From Hemicordylus capensis (Eukaryota; Chordata; Lepidosauria; Squamata; Cordylidae), in NCBI RefSeq assembly GCF_027244095.1, contig NC_069661.1, positions 14,580,001 to 14,644,000 of the forward strand: a DNA stretch of 64,000 nucleotides. The letters are read 5' to 3'. A program made the translations under genes and the position numbers. Shown here one piece after another: positions 42,701-52,195 of the stretch (position 1 is its first letter; each line of letters opens with the position of its first letter). The notes under the pieces were generated by a model. That model was given only the letters and a program-made list of their open reading frames with translations. It searched no databases and was not told where the DNA came from.

Positions 42701-44693
42701 ACCATTAGGCAAGGGGAGGCGGTTGCCTGGGGCCCCCACACCTCGAGGGCCCCCCCAGAGGCAAGTCACATATGAAGTGAGTGTGTCTGTATCAGCGAGG
42801 GGCCCATTTTAAAATTTTGTCTCTGGGCCCACTCCAGCCTCGTTACAGCAATATAGGAAGAGGCAAAAAGGCATCATCTCACACTGCACAGGAGAAGGCA
42901 ATGGTAAACCCCTCCTGTATTCTACCAAAGGAAACCACCGGGCTCTGTGGGCACCAGGAGTCGAAATTGACTTGACTGCACACTTTACCTTTTTACCTGC
43001 TGTAACTTGATATAGACAAGTGCATTGGTCTCTCTGCCCTGAGCCATTCCTCCCTCCTTGTCAACTTACTCTTTGGCGTCTGGTAAGATGCTCCCCCTCA
43101 GCTGAAAGCCATTTTCAAGATGGATATTCAGTCCAGTTGCAGTCAGGCGCTATAGAAATGAAACAACATAGTTACTATGTGGGCAGTCAGGGCAGGCATG
43201 AGGGAGAAATGCCTACTCCCAGTCTCCTTCCTGACTCTGGGCTCTGCAAAGTGATGGCCAAAGCCTGGAAGGGAGATGAAGCCCATTTGTGGTGCCAGAT
43301 GCTTCTGGACAAGCATCCAAATAAGGCAGCAGCCTTGCCAGTGAAGGCTTCTTAAAGTGGGGAGAAAAAGGAGGAGATCCTGAGAAAGCCACTTGTTGGA
43401 AACCACCAGTATGACTGCCAGCCACACACTTGCTGGTAAAAGGATGAAGCAACTGTGTAGTATTACACCTCGGCACTTTCCACATGACACGCTACAACAG
43501 GGGTAAAATGTTTTGGCTTGGCAGGATCATTTTGAGAATGATCCCCAGAATCTCAACCCCTACAATGGGAAAATACAACTACTTTTGTGCGACACACATG
43601 CAATGTTGTAGCACTATACACGGGCTCGTCTGGGGGCTATTCGGGGATGGGCCTTCTCCGCTGTTGCCCTGAAGCTTTGGAACACACTTCCTGCCAAAAT
43701 AAGACCCTCCCCATCTCTGACAACTTTTTAAAAGTCTTTAAAACACATCTGTTCACCCAGGCTTTTAATTAAATATTGTTTAAATAGTTTTAACATTGTT
43801 TTAAAATTTGAAATTGTAATGTTTTTGCTTTTTCTGTTGTCATTTATTTTGTTTTAACCTTTCATCGTCATTTATTCTGCTTTGTTGTAAGCTGTCCAGA
43901 GACATAAGTTTTAGGCAGTACAAAAATATGTTCAATAAATAAATAAAACACAAAGATAAAATCTGAAATAAGGCATCACATATGTGAAGAACACCTTGCT
44001 GTCAGCACACGGACTACAGTGTCACAACACAGGAAGTGCAGAAGCACACTTAGCAGATCTGTAGCAACAGTTATAGGGTTTAATCTGGAAAGCACCCTGC
44101 TTAGGAAGGAGCACCTCTCCTGATGCTGCCACCTAGTTCGTAAAGAAGTTACAACTCTCTGTACTTAAAAATTTAAGGTTTTAATTTGTGGGTGATTTTT
44201 AAATTGTTAAATTGTTTTACATTTTTGTATATATTTTAACTTGTTTTATGTTATTGTTAGCCACCCACAGATGAGAGTTTGGGGTGGTGTACAAATTCAA
44301 CCAACCAACCAAATATTTGAATGCAGTGATGGGGAACTCCAGTTCCCCAAAAGAGAATGGGCTCCTTCAAACTTTCATGCTTCACTGGATCATTCTTGTT
44401 TAGTCTTATGTACTATGCAACTTTTATAGATAATGTTACCTCTGAATAAAGCATCCCAGGCCATTTTTCTGCACACAAATGCACAGAGTACAAGACATTT
44501 AAGAATGCTATAGTAGTAAACTAGGATACAGATTAGCTCTTCTACTGTTATGCACTTGCTTGACAGGGGTGTCTGGTCCACTTCAGTTAAACACCATATA
44601 CTGTATCACCTGCTTCCTTTATAATCACAGCAGAAACATCTTCCCATTCCAAGTACCACAAAGAACAAAGTACCCAACACTTACATGCTGCAT
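30515..44693 (-). CDS. LGALS1-like: Galectin-1-like gene C, whole gene span (4 exons)
   Basis: Predicted 180 residues. Coding exons: 44685-44693, 43070-43149, 36315-36489, 30515-30793; all introns GT-AG, phases 0, 2, 0. The fold signature is kept (VDLGKDPDN, VVCNSKQDG, VWGEE, VEGDFKIKGL), but the sugar-contact motif HFNPR reads RFHVH, so the equivalents of His44, Asn46 and Arg48 are all changed, and Arg73 is Lys. Trp68, Asn61 and Glu71 remain. Exon 4 has a 38-residue insertion at the same place as in gene B and a short C-terminal extension (YIGSSLLV). Exon 3 is one codon longer than usual. Loss of normal beta-galactoside binding is inference; open frames and splice sites argue against a pseudogene. 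Introns hold a CR1 and an L2-like LINE. Confidence 0.88.
30930..33955 (-). mobile_element. L2-like LINE, about 3 kb, in intron 3 of gene C
   Basis: On the minus strand, apurinic endonuclease (33913-33284: LCNARSVQNK, ITETWLGEA, LGDFNVHF), then reverse transcriptase (about 33340-31144: NNYRPVSNFPWLGKV, LLDLSAAFDTINHS, CYQYADDTQIYF with the catalytic YADD), then a C-terminus LKDLHCLPIGFQAKFKVLVI and a 3' UTR ending GCCCAGAGACAGACG and GGGGCGGTGTACAAATC. Frame changes separate the pieces and the first part is missing, so it is dead. It is cut by a hAT-type element at 32139-32274. Confidence 0.88.
32139..32274. mobile_element. Short hAT-type element inside the L2-like LINE
   Basis: Ends CAGGGGTTCTCAAC / GTTGAGAATCCCTA, 136 bases, perfect 8-base duplication GTCTAGAT (32131-32138 and 32275-32282). 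The LINE reading resumes on the other side, so it inserted after the LINE. Confidence 0.95.
33985..34285 (+). mobile_element. 5S-derived SINE
   Basis: Full copy: GGAGAGCTGGTCTTGTGGTA, ATCTAAGCAGGGTTTGCCCT, CAGGGGATGGAGCCGCTCTG, GACTCGGTATATGGCAGCTT. Confidence 0.9.
34290..34390 (+). mobile_element. LINE 3' tail fragment
   Basis: TGTGTAAACTGCTTTGAGAA, GCAGTCTATAAAATATG and ATAGTAGTAATAG tail. Confidence 0.6.
34395..35510. other. Intron 3 of gene C, no feature recognised
   Basis: Non-coding by inspection; reading frames are short and overlap on both strands. A weak similarity to the tip of the long-inverted-repeat element (GGTGCCTTGCCTTGGGTGCT, about 34583) is the only repeat signal. Confidence 0.4.
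35515..35735 (-). repeat. Unclassified repeat, copy 2 (inverted relative to copy 1)
   Basis: TAAAAATAAGAAAAGGTTTA, GGCTAGCACAAAAGTAGGTA and GAACCCTTCCCTTCCTGGCT match the reverse complement of 27112-27320 with moderate divergence. Confidence 0.6.
35985..36112 (-). mobile_element. 5S-derived SINE, 5' half
   Basis: Plus strand shows CTCTGAGGGGAATATCTTGC, CCCTGCTTAGCTAAGGGGAC, GACTAGCTCTCCTCT; the tail half is missing. Confidence 0.8.
36315..36489 (-). CDS. LGALS1-like: Gene C exon 3
   Basis: 175 nt, one codon more than usual. Acceptor CCTGCAG, donor GTGGGT. Codes DFLVDLGKDPDNIGLRFHVH, then TVVCNSKQDGVWGEEAK and FPFQRGSRVK. Confidence 0.92.
36780..37440 (-). mobile_element. LINE 3' tail (L2-like) with nested SINE and foldback element
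   Basis: The reverse strand reads an L2-like C-terminus (ALGLWNALLEEIHSLHS, RALKAYLFGLIF). It is interrupted by a Sauria SINE (about 36845-37100, reversed) and by a foldback element (about 37245-37385, TCTAACAGGGATTCCCAGAT / GGATTCCCTGTTAGAG) flanked by CCATGAGC / CCATGAGT. Confidence 0.75.
39060..39227. mobile_element. Short hAT-type element, CAGGGGCATAGC family
   Basis: 168 bases, ends CAGGGGCATAGC / GCTACGCCCCTA, 8-base duplication CTGGAAGG / CTGGCAGG (one mismatch). Same family and same length as the copy at 47013. Confidence 0.9.
41188..41402 (+). mobile_element. tRNA-derived SINE within the CR1 LINE
   Basis: GGAGCCAGCATGGTATAGTG, CCCAAGTTCAAATCCCCATC, CACAGGGTTGTTGTGAGGAG, tail GGGATACAAAATGTAAAC. 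Confidence 0.9.
42120..42215 (+). mobile_element. Sauria-type SINE, 3' fragment
   Basis: GTAAACCCCTCCTGTATTCT, AACAGGGCTATGTGGGAGCC and CCGACTTGATGGCACAATTT; the tRNA-like head is absent. Confidence 0.75.
42605..42992 (+). mobile_element. Sauria-type SINE split by a hAT-like insertion
   Basis: Head 42605-42687 (GGTTCAAATCCCCACTGGTA, tatatcgggca) and body 42848-42992 (GCAATATAGGAAGAGGC to TCGAAATTGACTTGACTGCA). Between them is a piece starting CAGGGGCATAACTACCATTA, similar to the CAGGGGC family; its right end is unclear. Confidence 0.75.
43070..43149 (-). CDS. LGALS1-like: Gene C exon 2
   Basis: 80 nt, acceptor TTCTATAG, donor GTAAGT. Codes RLTATGLNIHLENGFQLRG then SILPDAK. Confidence 0.92.
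43620..43950 (+). mobile_element. LINE 3' end (L2-like)
   Basis: Coding remnant of the usual C-terminus (WNTLPAKIRPSPSLTTF-like, KSLKTHLFTQAFN) then a T-rich UTR with GCTGTCCAGAGACATAAGTT and a (AAAT)n tail. Confidence 0.75.
44160..44325 (+). mobile_element. LINE 3' tail (L2-like)
   Basis: T-rich UTR, GCCACCCACAGATGAGAGTT, GGGGTGGTGTACAAATTC, then (CAAC)n. It lies in intron 1 of gene C. Confidence 0.65.
44685..44693 (-). CDS. LGALS1-like: Gene C exon 1, coding part
   Basis: Reverse complement ATGCAGCAT then GTAAGT: Met-Gln-His in phase 0, joining exon 2 at RLTATG. The position relative to the TATA-like box fits A and B. Confidence 0.78.
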
Positions 44694-44782
44694 TTCTACA
44701 ATCTCCTTGCACTCCAATGAACAAAGCTGCAAAGTCCCACCAAGCTTAGCTTAACAACAATTCAGCAAGAGAGAACCACCAG

Positions 44783-44832
44783 ATGCCTTTAAATAGCTGA
44801 ATAAAATTGCATCACATGACAAAAGGGGTGTG
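44783..44832 (-). promoter_or_regulatory. Promoter of gene C, CCAAT box lost
   Basis: On the minus strand: E/M-box GTCATGTGATGC (44809-44820) and TATA-like CTATTTAAAGGC (about 44786-44797). Where A and B have GATTGG (inverted CCAAT), this gene has GAGTAG. Confidence 0.6.
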
Positions 44833-45139
44833 CTGTGAGTAGAGGGTTTTTCTAGGGGAGAATCTGAGTCAACCCCTTATTTGATTATTTGAGCAGCCCA
44901 GTTTGATTAGAACATTGCTCACAGAGGTGATCTAGAGACAATTGCTTAACACCTAACACATGGTAAGGCATGTTTTAAGAAGCCTGCTGCAACCTATACT
45001 AGCTACCACATGGTGGAAGGAAGAAGAAAAGAACAGAGAGAGCACAGAAGAAGCAACACTTCCTAGGGGTGCTAATTGACCAAAGAGGCTGGTTTTCTTT
45101 ATTGAGCAGGGGGAGAGCAACTGGCCCTATCCAACCCCA

Positions 45140-45330
45140 GCACAACACCCCTCCAGTAGTTGTTGTTGGTGTCTCTCTTATGTTTCTTTCTAGACTAGAT
45201 TGTGAGCCTTCTGGGGTCAGGGAACCATCTCTAGTTGTGGTTGTTGTTTATTTGTATTTCTTTATGTCAACCACTTTGGGAACTTTTGTTGAAAAGTAGT
45301 ATATCAGTATTTGTAGTAGTAGTGTCAGTT
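45140..45330 (+). mobile_element. LINE/SINE 3' tail fragment
   Basis: AGACTAGATTGTGAGCCTTC, GTCAACCACTTTGGGAACTT and GAAAAGTAGTATATCAGTAT; a relative lies at 53620-53800. Confidence 0.55.
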
Positions 45331-45749
45331 TATTAATCATAAGAGACTAAGAGCAGAGATACAGAAAGAAAGGAGAACAAGGGGGCAGTCCTATATGTTT
45401 TGCCTCTACTCCTAATGTCCCTAGTGATCAATAGGCATTATGGGTATTGATGAGTCAATGCCTATGGAGTCACATCTCCAACAAGGGTCAGCTCAAGTCT
45501 TCAGGAAGGAAAAAAGAAGAGAATCCGTGTCAGCAAGCAAACCTGGTCGGTTTCATATGGTGAAGGATACAGATGAATTAAAGAAGTAGCTACCCCTGTG
45601 TGCTCACTGTGTTTTTGACCTGGATGTTGGCAATAGGCAGAGAGTAGGATCCAGAAGGGATCCTATAGGCAGGATCCAGAAGGGATGACAGTCACATTAT
45701 TTGCCCTTCTGCCAAGAGGCAGAGCAACAATAATAAACTGCTTTTCAAA

Positions 45750-46228
45750 AGAGAAGTTCTTGAAGTTCATTCGTTTCCAGATTCAGTTTGAAGTCCTGGT
45801 TATTACCTTCAAAGCCTTGCAGGGCTTGGCGCCTTTTTACCTACAGAAGTGCCTCTCCCACCCAGTTACATTCCATCCCGTCAGATCATCTCAGATGGCT
45901 TTTTTGTTGGTCCCTGATTTTTGAGATGTTTGGAGTTCTAGGACCTGCAAAAGGGCCTTTTCGGTGGCTGCCCCACTTCTTTGGAACTCTCTTCCCCTTC
46001 AGATTTGTCTAGCCCCTTCCTTACTGATCTTCAAATCTCTATTGAAGACTTCTTTTTTGCCAGGCTTTTGCCCTGTAGTTTACTTTATTTCTTTTCCATT
46101 ATCTATTTTAGTTTTTAATTTAGAATGCAGTCTTTAATATTGCCTTATTTACATGTTTTTGTACACTGCCTTTGTCTTTGGAGTGGGCGGTATATTAAAT
46201 GTTTCTAATAAATAAATAAATAAATTTA
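45750..46228 (+). mobile_element. L2-like LINE, 3' fragment
   Basis: Reads the L2 C-terminal region on plus (FQIQFEVLVITFKALQGLAP, FYLQKCLSH) then a UTR ending TTTGGAGTGGGCGGTATATT and (AAAT)n. Confidence 0.8.
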
Positions 46229-46254
46229 TAGAAGAAGAGCATTTGTTCTCTTTG

Positions 46255-46880
46255 AACCTTTACACATGAGTACTCACCCTTACTTGTGAGTAGACCAATG
46301 CCCTTATTAGAACCCTGCATCCTTTTTTACAAGTATATATTTACCTTACTTGTGAGTAGGCCTTCCACTTTTTCTTGCCAGTAAACCCTCAACCTAAAGC
46401 ATGAGTAAACATAAACTTACGGGTAGCCCCTCAAACTTACTGTGGTTAGACACCACCCTATTTGTCAGCAAACCATCAGCCTTACTCATGAGTAGATCCC
46501 CAAACTTATTTGAAAGTAGGTAATGCATCTCTAGTCATGAATACATCTACCCTTGACAAAGGATGCAAGGTTTACTTCTGAATAAAGTGGCAGGTCTACT
46601 CATATGTAACGGCACAGTCTGCATCTGAGTGAGGGTTGGACCTTACTGGTAAGGATGCACACTTAATCATGAGCAGGTGGTCAGTCATACTCATTAACAG
46701 AATCCCAGCGTTACCTGTAAGTGGTATGGGATCTACTTATACGTAAGGTTGACTGTCTACTGATGAGTAGGCATGGATGGTCTACCTGCAATCAAGGAGA
46801 CAAGGTTTCCTAGGAGTAAGGTTGTGGATCTACTCGCCAATAAGAGTGAGATCTGCCCATGTGTTATGGTTTAGGTTCGT
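46255..46880. repeat. Degenerate minisatellite, core ACTTGTGAGTAGAC, array 2
   Basis: Roughly 18 units of the same kind as at 13560-14055, including CTTACTTGTGAGTAGACCAA and CTTACTTGTGAGTAGGCCTT. Confidence 0.75.
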
Positions 46881-47012
46881 GGAGCCTAATTTCTAAAGCA
46901 GCAGAATGTACAAAGTCTTTAGAGCTTAGTGCAGAAGTTAAGGTGGGCACCTAAACTTGCAATTTCCACACTTTTAGCATGGGTGACAATTGAAAGCATC
47001 GTAACTCTCATC

Positions 47013-47180
47013 CAGGGGCATAGCTAGGGGAGAGGGGGCCCGTGTTCATCCCTCTCTTGGGCGGCCCCCCAGAGTGAAGGAGACAATGAAGAAAATAGGG
47101 AGGGATGGAGCTGGAGGGCCCTCATGAGCTGGGGGCCCGTGTTCTTTGAACCCTTCCGTTCAATTATAGCTACGCCCCTG
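47013..47180. mobile_element. Short hAT-type element, CAGGGGCATAGC family
   Basis: 168 bases, ends CAGGGGCATAGC / GCTACGCCCCTG, perfect 8-base duplication CTCTCATC (47005-47012 and 47181-47188). Confidence 0.95.
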
Positions 47181-48070
47181 CTCTCATCTTAATCCCAAAG
47201 TTTTTTGATTACTTAATTCCTGGGCCTTTTGAACAGGAAAATCTGATTGGGCACTGTGGGAAAGGGAAGGTTTGACCATTGTCCTTATCTATGCTAGCTA
47301 AATGGCTGCTGCTGGCTTCCATATTTATAGGCACAATATCGCTTGAAGTTCATGTCCAGAGACAGCCTGCTGCTGCCTTGTTTCAGTCCATTTGCTACTT
47401 CATCCCACCTTCACAAGCTCCCTTGCCCACTGCTTCAGCGGACAGAGAAAATAAAAGGCCACAAAAGGGACGGGGAAGGGAACCTTTGTTTAACTCTAAA
47501 AGTGTACAGCTTCACTTCTGTACTGTGCACATTGCCAGATCAGCTGACTTGGCCTGCATTCAATTAGTGCTGCCTTCACTTCTGCTGTTAAATTTGCCCA
47601 AGTAACTATGTCTGTCACAGAATCATACAATTTCAGAACTCTTTTTAAAGTGGAACTTGCTGCTGGAATGAGCTACAGCTCTTTGAGAGCATAGATATGA
47701 ACATGCACACAGTGGCAGGAGAGTGGACGGGTTGGAACAACACAGGTGTTCAGGCCCATTGGCCTCTTGTGGACAAGGGGGGGGGGGTCTAAAGACAAGT
47801 CAGGGCTCATCTGCCTAGAAGGAGCCTTGCTTCCCCTCTGCTTCCGAGGAGGAGAGAGCTGTGTATGGGCAGGGATGTGCACACAGCTGTTCTCTCCATT
47901 GAAGTGAATGGGAGAAGCCCCACATACAGAAACTTGTCAGTGGCTTCAGGTGTTACCACAGTTGCTCAGACATGTGTACACTACCCATGTGCAACTCTGT
48001 GCTTCGACTAGAGCTGGGGGGATGAGCACTAAGAGCCAGCCTTGCAAGTGTTTATGCTATAGCAAAGGAT

Positions 48071-48239
48071 CAGGGGTGCAGCTAAGGGAGAGGGGGCCCA
48101 TGTTTGCCCCTCTCCCTGGCGACCCCTGAGAGTGAGGGAGGAAATTAAGAAAATAGGATGGGATGGAGCTAGGGTCCCCTAAGAAGCTGGGCGGCCTGGG
48201 GTCTTTGAACCCATCTGCTCAATTATAGCTACATTCCTG
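48071..48239. mobile_element. Short hAT-type element, CAGGGGC family, older copy
   Basis: 169 bases, ends CAGGGGTGCAGC / GCTACATTCCTG, 8-base duplication CAAAGGAT / TAAAGGCT (two mismatches). Confidence 0.85.
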
Positions 48240-48589
48240 TAAAGGCTCACAGTATGGTCACTGTTTCATGTCAATGTTGACGTGCCCCCGAGGAACAAAA
48301 AGCAAACTTTTTGAAATAGATAAAGTTTATTTATATAACAGAGGCACAAAGCCAACAGAATTGGGCCTCTGTTGTATAAATAAACTTTGTCTCTTATATA
48401 AATGTTCCCCCCAAATCCCATTGTATAGTAAACTACCAGTCAAAAGCCCAAAAGTCCCCAGTCCAGGTGCAGTAACTTCCTACTGATGCACCTGATGGTT
48501 TTCTGCCTGATGCATCCCAACAAGGCACAGTTCTTTACCCAAATGCTATGCATTATAGCAGGGCTTGGTTGGAACCTTTGCACATGAGC

Positions 48590-49110
48590 AGAACTTGCTC
48601 TTACCTGTGAGTAGATTACATGCCCTTACTCATGAGAACTTTGCATCCTTGCTTGCAAGCAGACACTGGTTTTACTTGTGAGTAGGCCTTCCATTCTTAC
48701 TTGCCAGTAGACACTCAACTGTATGAATGGAATTAAACTAATTCATGGGTAGCCCATCAAATGTATTTGTGGGTGGACCTCATCCTGTGAGTAGACCATA
48801 AATCTTACTTGTTGTGAGTTGACCCTCATGCTGACTTGCAAGTAGACAGTGCATCCCCGAACATGAGTGACCTCTCCACCTTAGGAGTAGACCCCCACCC
48901 TTTTTTGTGAGCAGGTCTACTGTTGAGAAAGGAGAAAGGAGTAATGCAGGATCTATCCATAATTAAGGTTGATTGTCTACTGGTGAGTAGGCATGGAAGG
49001 TCTACTTGCAACCAAGGATGGAAGGTTTCCCAGGAGTAAGGTTGTGGATCTACTTATAAGTAAGGGGTGAAATCTACTTATCGGTAAAGGTGTGGGCCCA
49101 ACTCTACAAG
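48590..49110. repeat. Degenerate minisatellite, core ACTTGTGAGTAGAC, array 3
   Basis: Same unit type as arrays 1 and 2. The flank before it (GATGCATCCCAACAAGGCAC, CATTATAGCAGGGCTTG) matches the flank of array 1 at about 13492, so this is the duplicated counterpart of array 1. Confidence 0.75.
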
Positions 49111-49154
49111 TTGACATATGATACTGATGTTCCTTGACAGTGATAACCAACAAC

Positions 49155-49272
49155 TCTTTATAGCAACGGTTCCCAAACTTGGGTCCCTAGATGTTGCTGG
49201 ACTACAGCCCCCATCATTGCCAGCCACAATGTCCAAAGGGGATGATGGGAGTTGTAGTCCAGCAACACATAT
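49155..49272. mobile_element. Short foldback element (hAT-type group)
   Basis: GGTTCCCAAACTTGGGTCCC, CTGGACTACAGCCCCCATCA and GATGATGGGAGTTGTAGTCC; the terminal part on the right is incomplete. Confidence 0.65.
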
Positions 49273-49589
49273 GTTATGGATGTTGAAGGAAGATGGATTA
49301 TCTTCCTTGGAGGCTTCAAGAGAGCCTTAAACATGATTGTGATCTAAAGCTGAGGCAGGACAATAGGAGTTTCTGCCCTATCTCAGATAAAGTGTGGATC
49401 TTAAAAGCAGGTGCTGGGTAGGAGAGGTCCCCATGGCTCCAGACAAGCCTCTGTACCAGGCCTAACCCTCTCTTACCCACAAAAGGCTGGTAGTGAGCAT
49501 GACCTCATTGTATTTGAGTCATGTTGATTTCCTCCCAAGCCACGCTCAAGAACTAGCATCTCCCTAGGAGCTCAGGATTTTGAGCAGGT

Positions 49590-51200
49590 CTCTCTCAATC
49601 TATCATTTTCTTGATCTTCACAAGAGTGAAAACATATTTTTCCAGGAAGACTCTCACGTATTCCTTGCTGAAGGCACAGACACAAACTTCACGGATACAG
49701 ATGCCGCTCAGAGCCCACTAGCGGAAGCTGCAGCATGGAAACACATCAATTTTCCATTCCTAGGGCTCCTTACACTGTTGAACCCTGGAGACTTGCCCAT
49801 TGCTACTGGGGAGTCAGTTATTAAAGTTCTCCCAGACATCTCACCTGGTTCTCCTTCAGTAGGGACCACAGAATATTCAGATCACCCAACCATACTTCAG
49901 GGAGCATATAGTAGGCTTCTCGTAACCAAGAAAAAGCTCCCCCCCCCATCAAGTATCTTGAATAGAGTTCCGACTTCCATCTCATCTGTTGCTAAAACCG
50001 CCAGGGCAGATCTCTTCAATCTGTGCAGCAACAAGTTTCCATGCCTGCTTGCAAATCTGCCATTGAGATCAGAGCCCCTTCATGGCCTCTATAATGGTTT
50101 GCTCTACATCTTTGGGAAGCACTTACAACTTTCTATCATTCTTGTGTCCCAATCTAAAGTATGACTCTCAACCTACCTTACTGGAAGGTCCTGTTCTTGG
50201 TGGCTATGACTTCAGTATGCAGAATCTCAGTCTTGGGCATTCCCGTCCTTTTTCAGCCCAATAGCACCAGCCTCCAGAAAGTCCTGTTTCCCATCGCAAC
50301 CAGGAACTTACTATTCACCCACTCTCTCCCTCTCCTCACCCTAGGTGGTGCAAAAAGTTGCAAAAATGTCGATCCTGCAATGTCCTATACTTGGTCACTA
50401 TTACATCAGCTCATAGTGTGTCTGAATTATGCACACTCTGCAGACACAAAGTGTTCTGTGGATTTCAGCCCGGCTCTAGCACTTTACATACAGATCCCAC
50501 TTTCCCGAAGTGAAGTACACCTTCCTTTGACCCCAATAGGCAATTCTTCCATTATCCTGGTTGTCTCCAGTCCATCCCAAGAAAAACTAGGGCATACTTT
50601 GGATGTACATTGGGACAACATGATCCCTCTTTGCATCATCTTGTTTCCTCATTGGGTGTCCAAATCCATGCTCTTGTGTTGGATAGATCAAGGCCTCCAT
50701 TTCACTGGCCAGGAGACCTCGGCAATGAGGATACCAAGAGGTCTTACCTCTGATTCTGCTCACAGTGTGGCTACTTCAGCAGCCCTTTTCAGCCACTCCT
50801 CCTCTCTCAGCACCTTGCAGGGCAACAACGTGCTTTTCTGTTTCAAATCTTGTATTAGACACTATACGCTTGAGTCCTTTTCCTCAATCAAAGCAGCCCT
50901 TGGCTGCAGGACATTACAATAGATGGCAAAGGCCTAACCAGGCTATTTGGAAACCTTCTCCCCCTATTACTTATCACTCTGGTATGTCCTACACTGTGCA
51001 AGACCTATTGGGCTTCCTGGGAAGGGTTCTTTCTACAAGGGATATGGGGGGGACATCCTTCCCATATGTGGTTTCGATCTCATTAGCCAGCTAGAATCCA
51101 CAGGGGGCAGTGGCAACTCTCAGATTCCTTTGGAAGCATTAGCAAATCTGATGTTGCCCAACTTGCATCTTGCTTGCCCTATATATCTTTAAAGGCTATT
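49590..51200 (+). mobile_element. DIRS-type (tyrosine-recombinase) retroelement fossil
   Basis: Old, broken copy, plus strand. The recognisable part is the tyrosine recombinase region near the 3' side (about 50160-50920), with family-like motifs such as LGHTLDV and SAHSVATSAALF; earlier parts are poorly preserved. Terminal repeats were not recognised. Several breaks are present and it is not functional. Confidence 0.6.
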
Positions 51201-51359
51201 GCAGTGCAGCTGTCTTGCTCTGTTATGAAGTTGCAGCAGTCCCCAGACTGAGAAGGTCCTGCTTGCACTGCATCCTACATAAACCTTATCTATTTGGAGC
51301 AAGTTGGAGCCTCAGCCCCCAGAGAGGAGACCCTCTCTCCCCTGTGCAAAAAGAACCCG

Positions 51360-51445
51360 TCATATTGCTTTCTGTTCCTTTTCATGTTGCTTTCTGTTCC
51401 TGTGGAGAAAGATCCCAGTGTTGCTTTCTGTTCCTTTTTGTGAAA
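51360..51445. repeat. Three short tandem-like repeats
   Basis: TTGCTTTCTGTTCCTTTT-like segments occur three times with AGAAAGATCC-type spacers. Confidence 0.7.
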
Positions 51446-52005
51446 TGGGTGGCCTGTCTCAGTTAAAAGTTCTAGAAAGCACATGTGTTTAAGAGTCTTC
51501 CCAAAATCCCTTCCAAGAATAAGCAGAGACTCAGAAGAACCTACTAATGGGAAAGCCATGAGAGAAAGCTTTAGTTTACGCTATGGTAGCATTTCCTTTC
51601 AAAAAGGATTGAGCAACCTTAACCTTAGGCAAATACAACATCTGACAGCATCTTAAACACCTTATTTTGGCACAAGCATATGTTGGATAAAGCCTACTTC
51701 AGATGATGCATCTCATTTTTAAGGCGCTATAAGACTGTTGCACCAGAAACAGATGACCCCTCTGGAAGCTTAAACCATAGGCTAGCTGAGTCATTCCCAG
51801 AGAGCCCACTGTTAGCTTCCACAATCACAGGACATAACTGTGCAAGAGGTCCAGGGTCATTTGGGCTCTAGAAAGTCATAGGACTTTCCAGAGGGCTCCT
51901 TTAGAGGGCAGTTCTCCTTTCGATGGCAAAAAGTGAAATAGCTACTGTACATGCAAACCGCTTTAAGGAACGTGTTCAGTGGGTGGTTTGAAGAATGCAT
52001 TTGAG

Positions 52006-52011
52006 TTTATT
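52006..52011 (-). terminator. Polyadenylation signal of gene D
   Basis: AATAAA on the minus strand about 38 bases beyond the stop, same context (TTTGAGTTTATTCAACCACA on plus) as in B and C. Confidence 0.8.
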
Positions 52012-52048
52012 CAACCACATCGCAAAATTAGAGGGCGAATAGACCACA

Positions 52049-52195
52049 TCAGAGGAATTTGAGCACTTTGACTTTGAAGTCTCCCTCCACTGAGAGAAAA
52101 TTGATGCCTTCCAGGCCCAATCGATTTGGGAAAACGATTTCATGATCTTCTCCCACCTTCACCTTCACCTCAGAAGTATCAAAGGTGAAAGAGAC
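52049..52195 (-). CDS. LGALS1-like: Gene D exon 4 (last)
   Basis: 147 nt, normal size. Acceptor CTTGCAG, VSFTFDTSEVKVKV, only 7 residues before FPNRLGL, ending KFL-stop. It serves as the uninserted reference for B and C. Confidence 0.94.
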   Translation of the reverse strand, partial: VSFTFDTSEVKVKVGEDHEIVFPNRLGLEGINFLSVEGDFKVKVLKFL

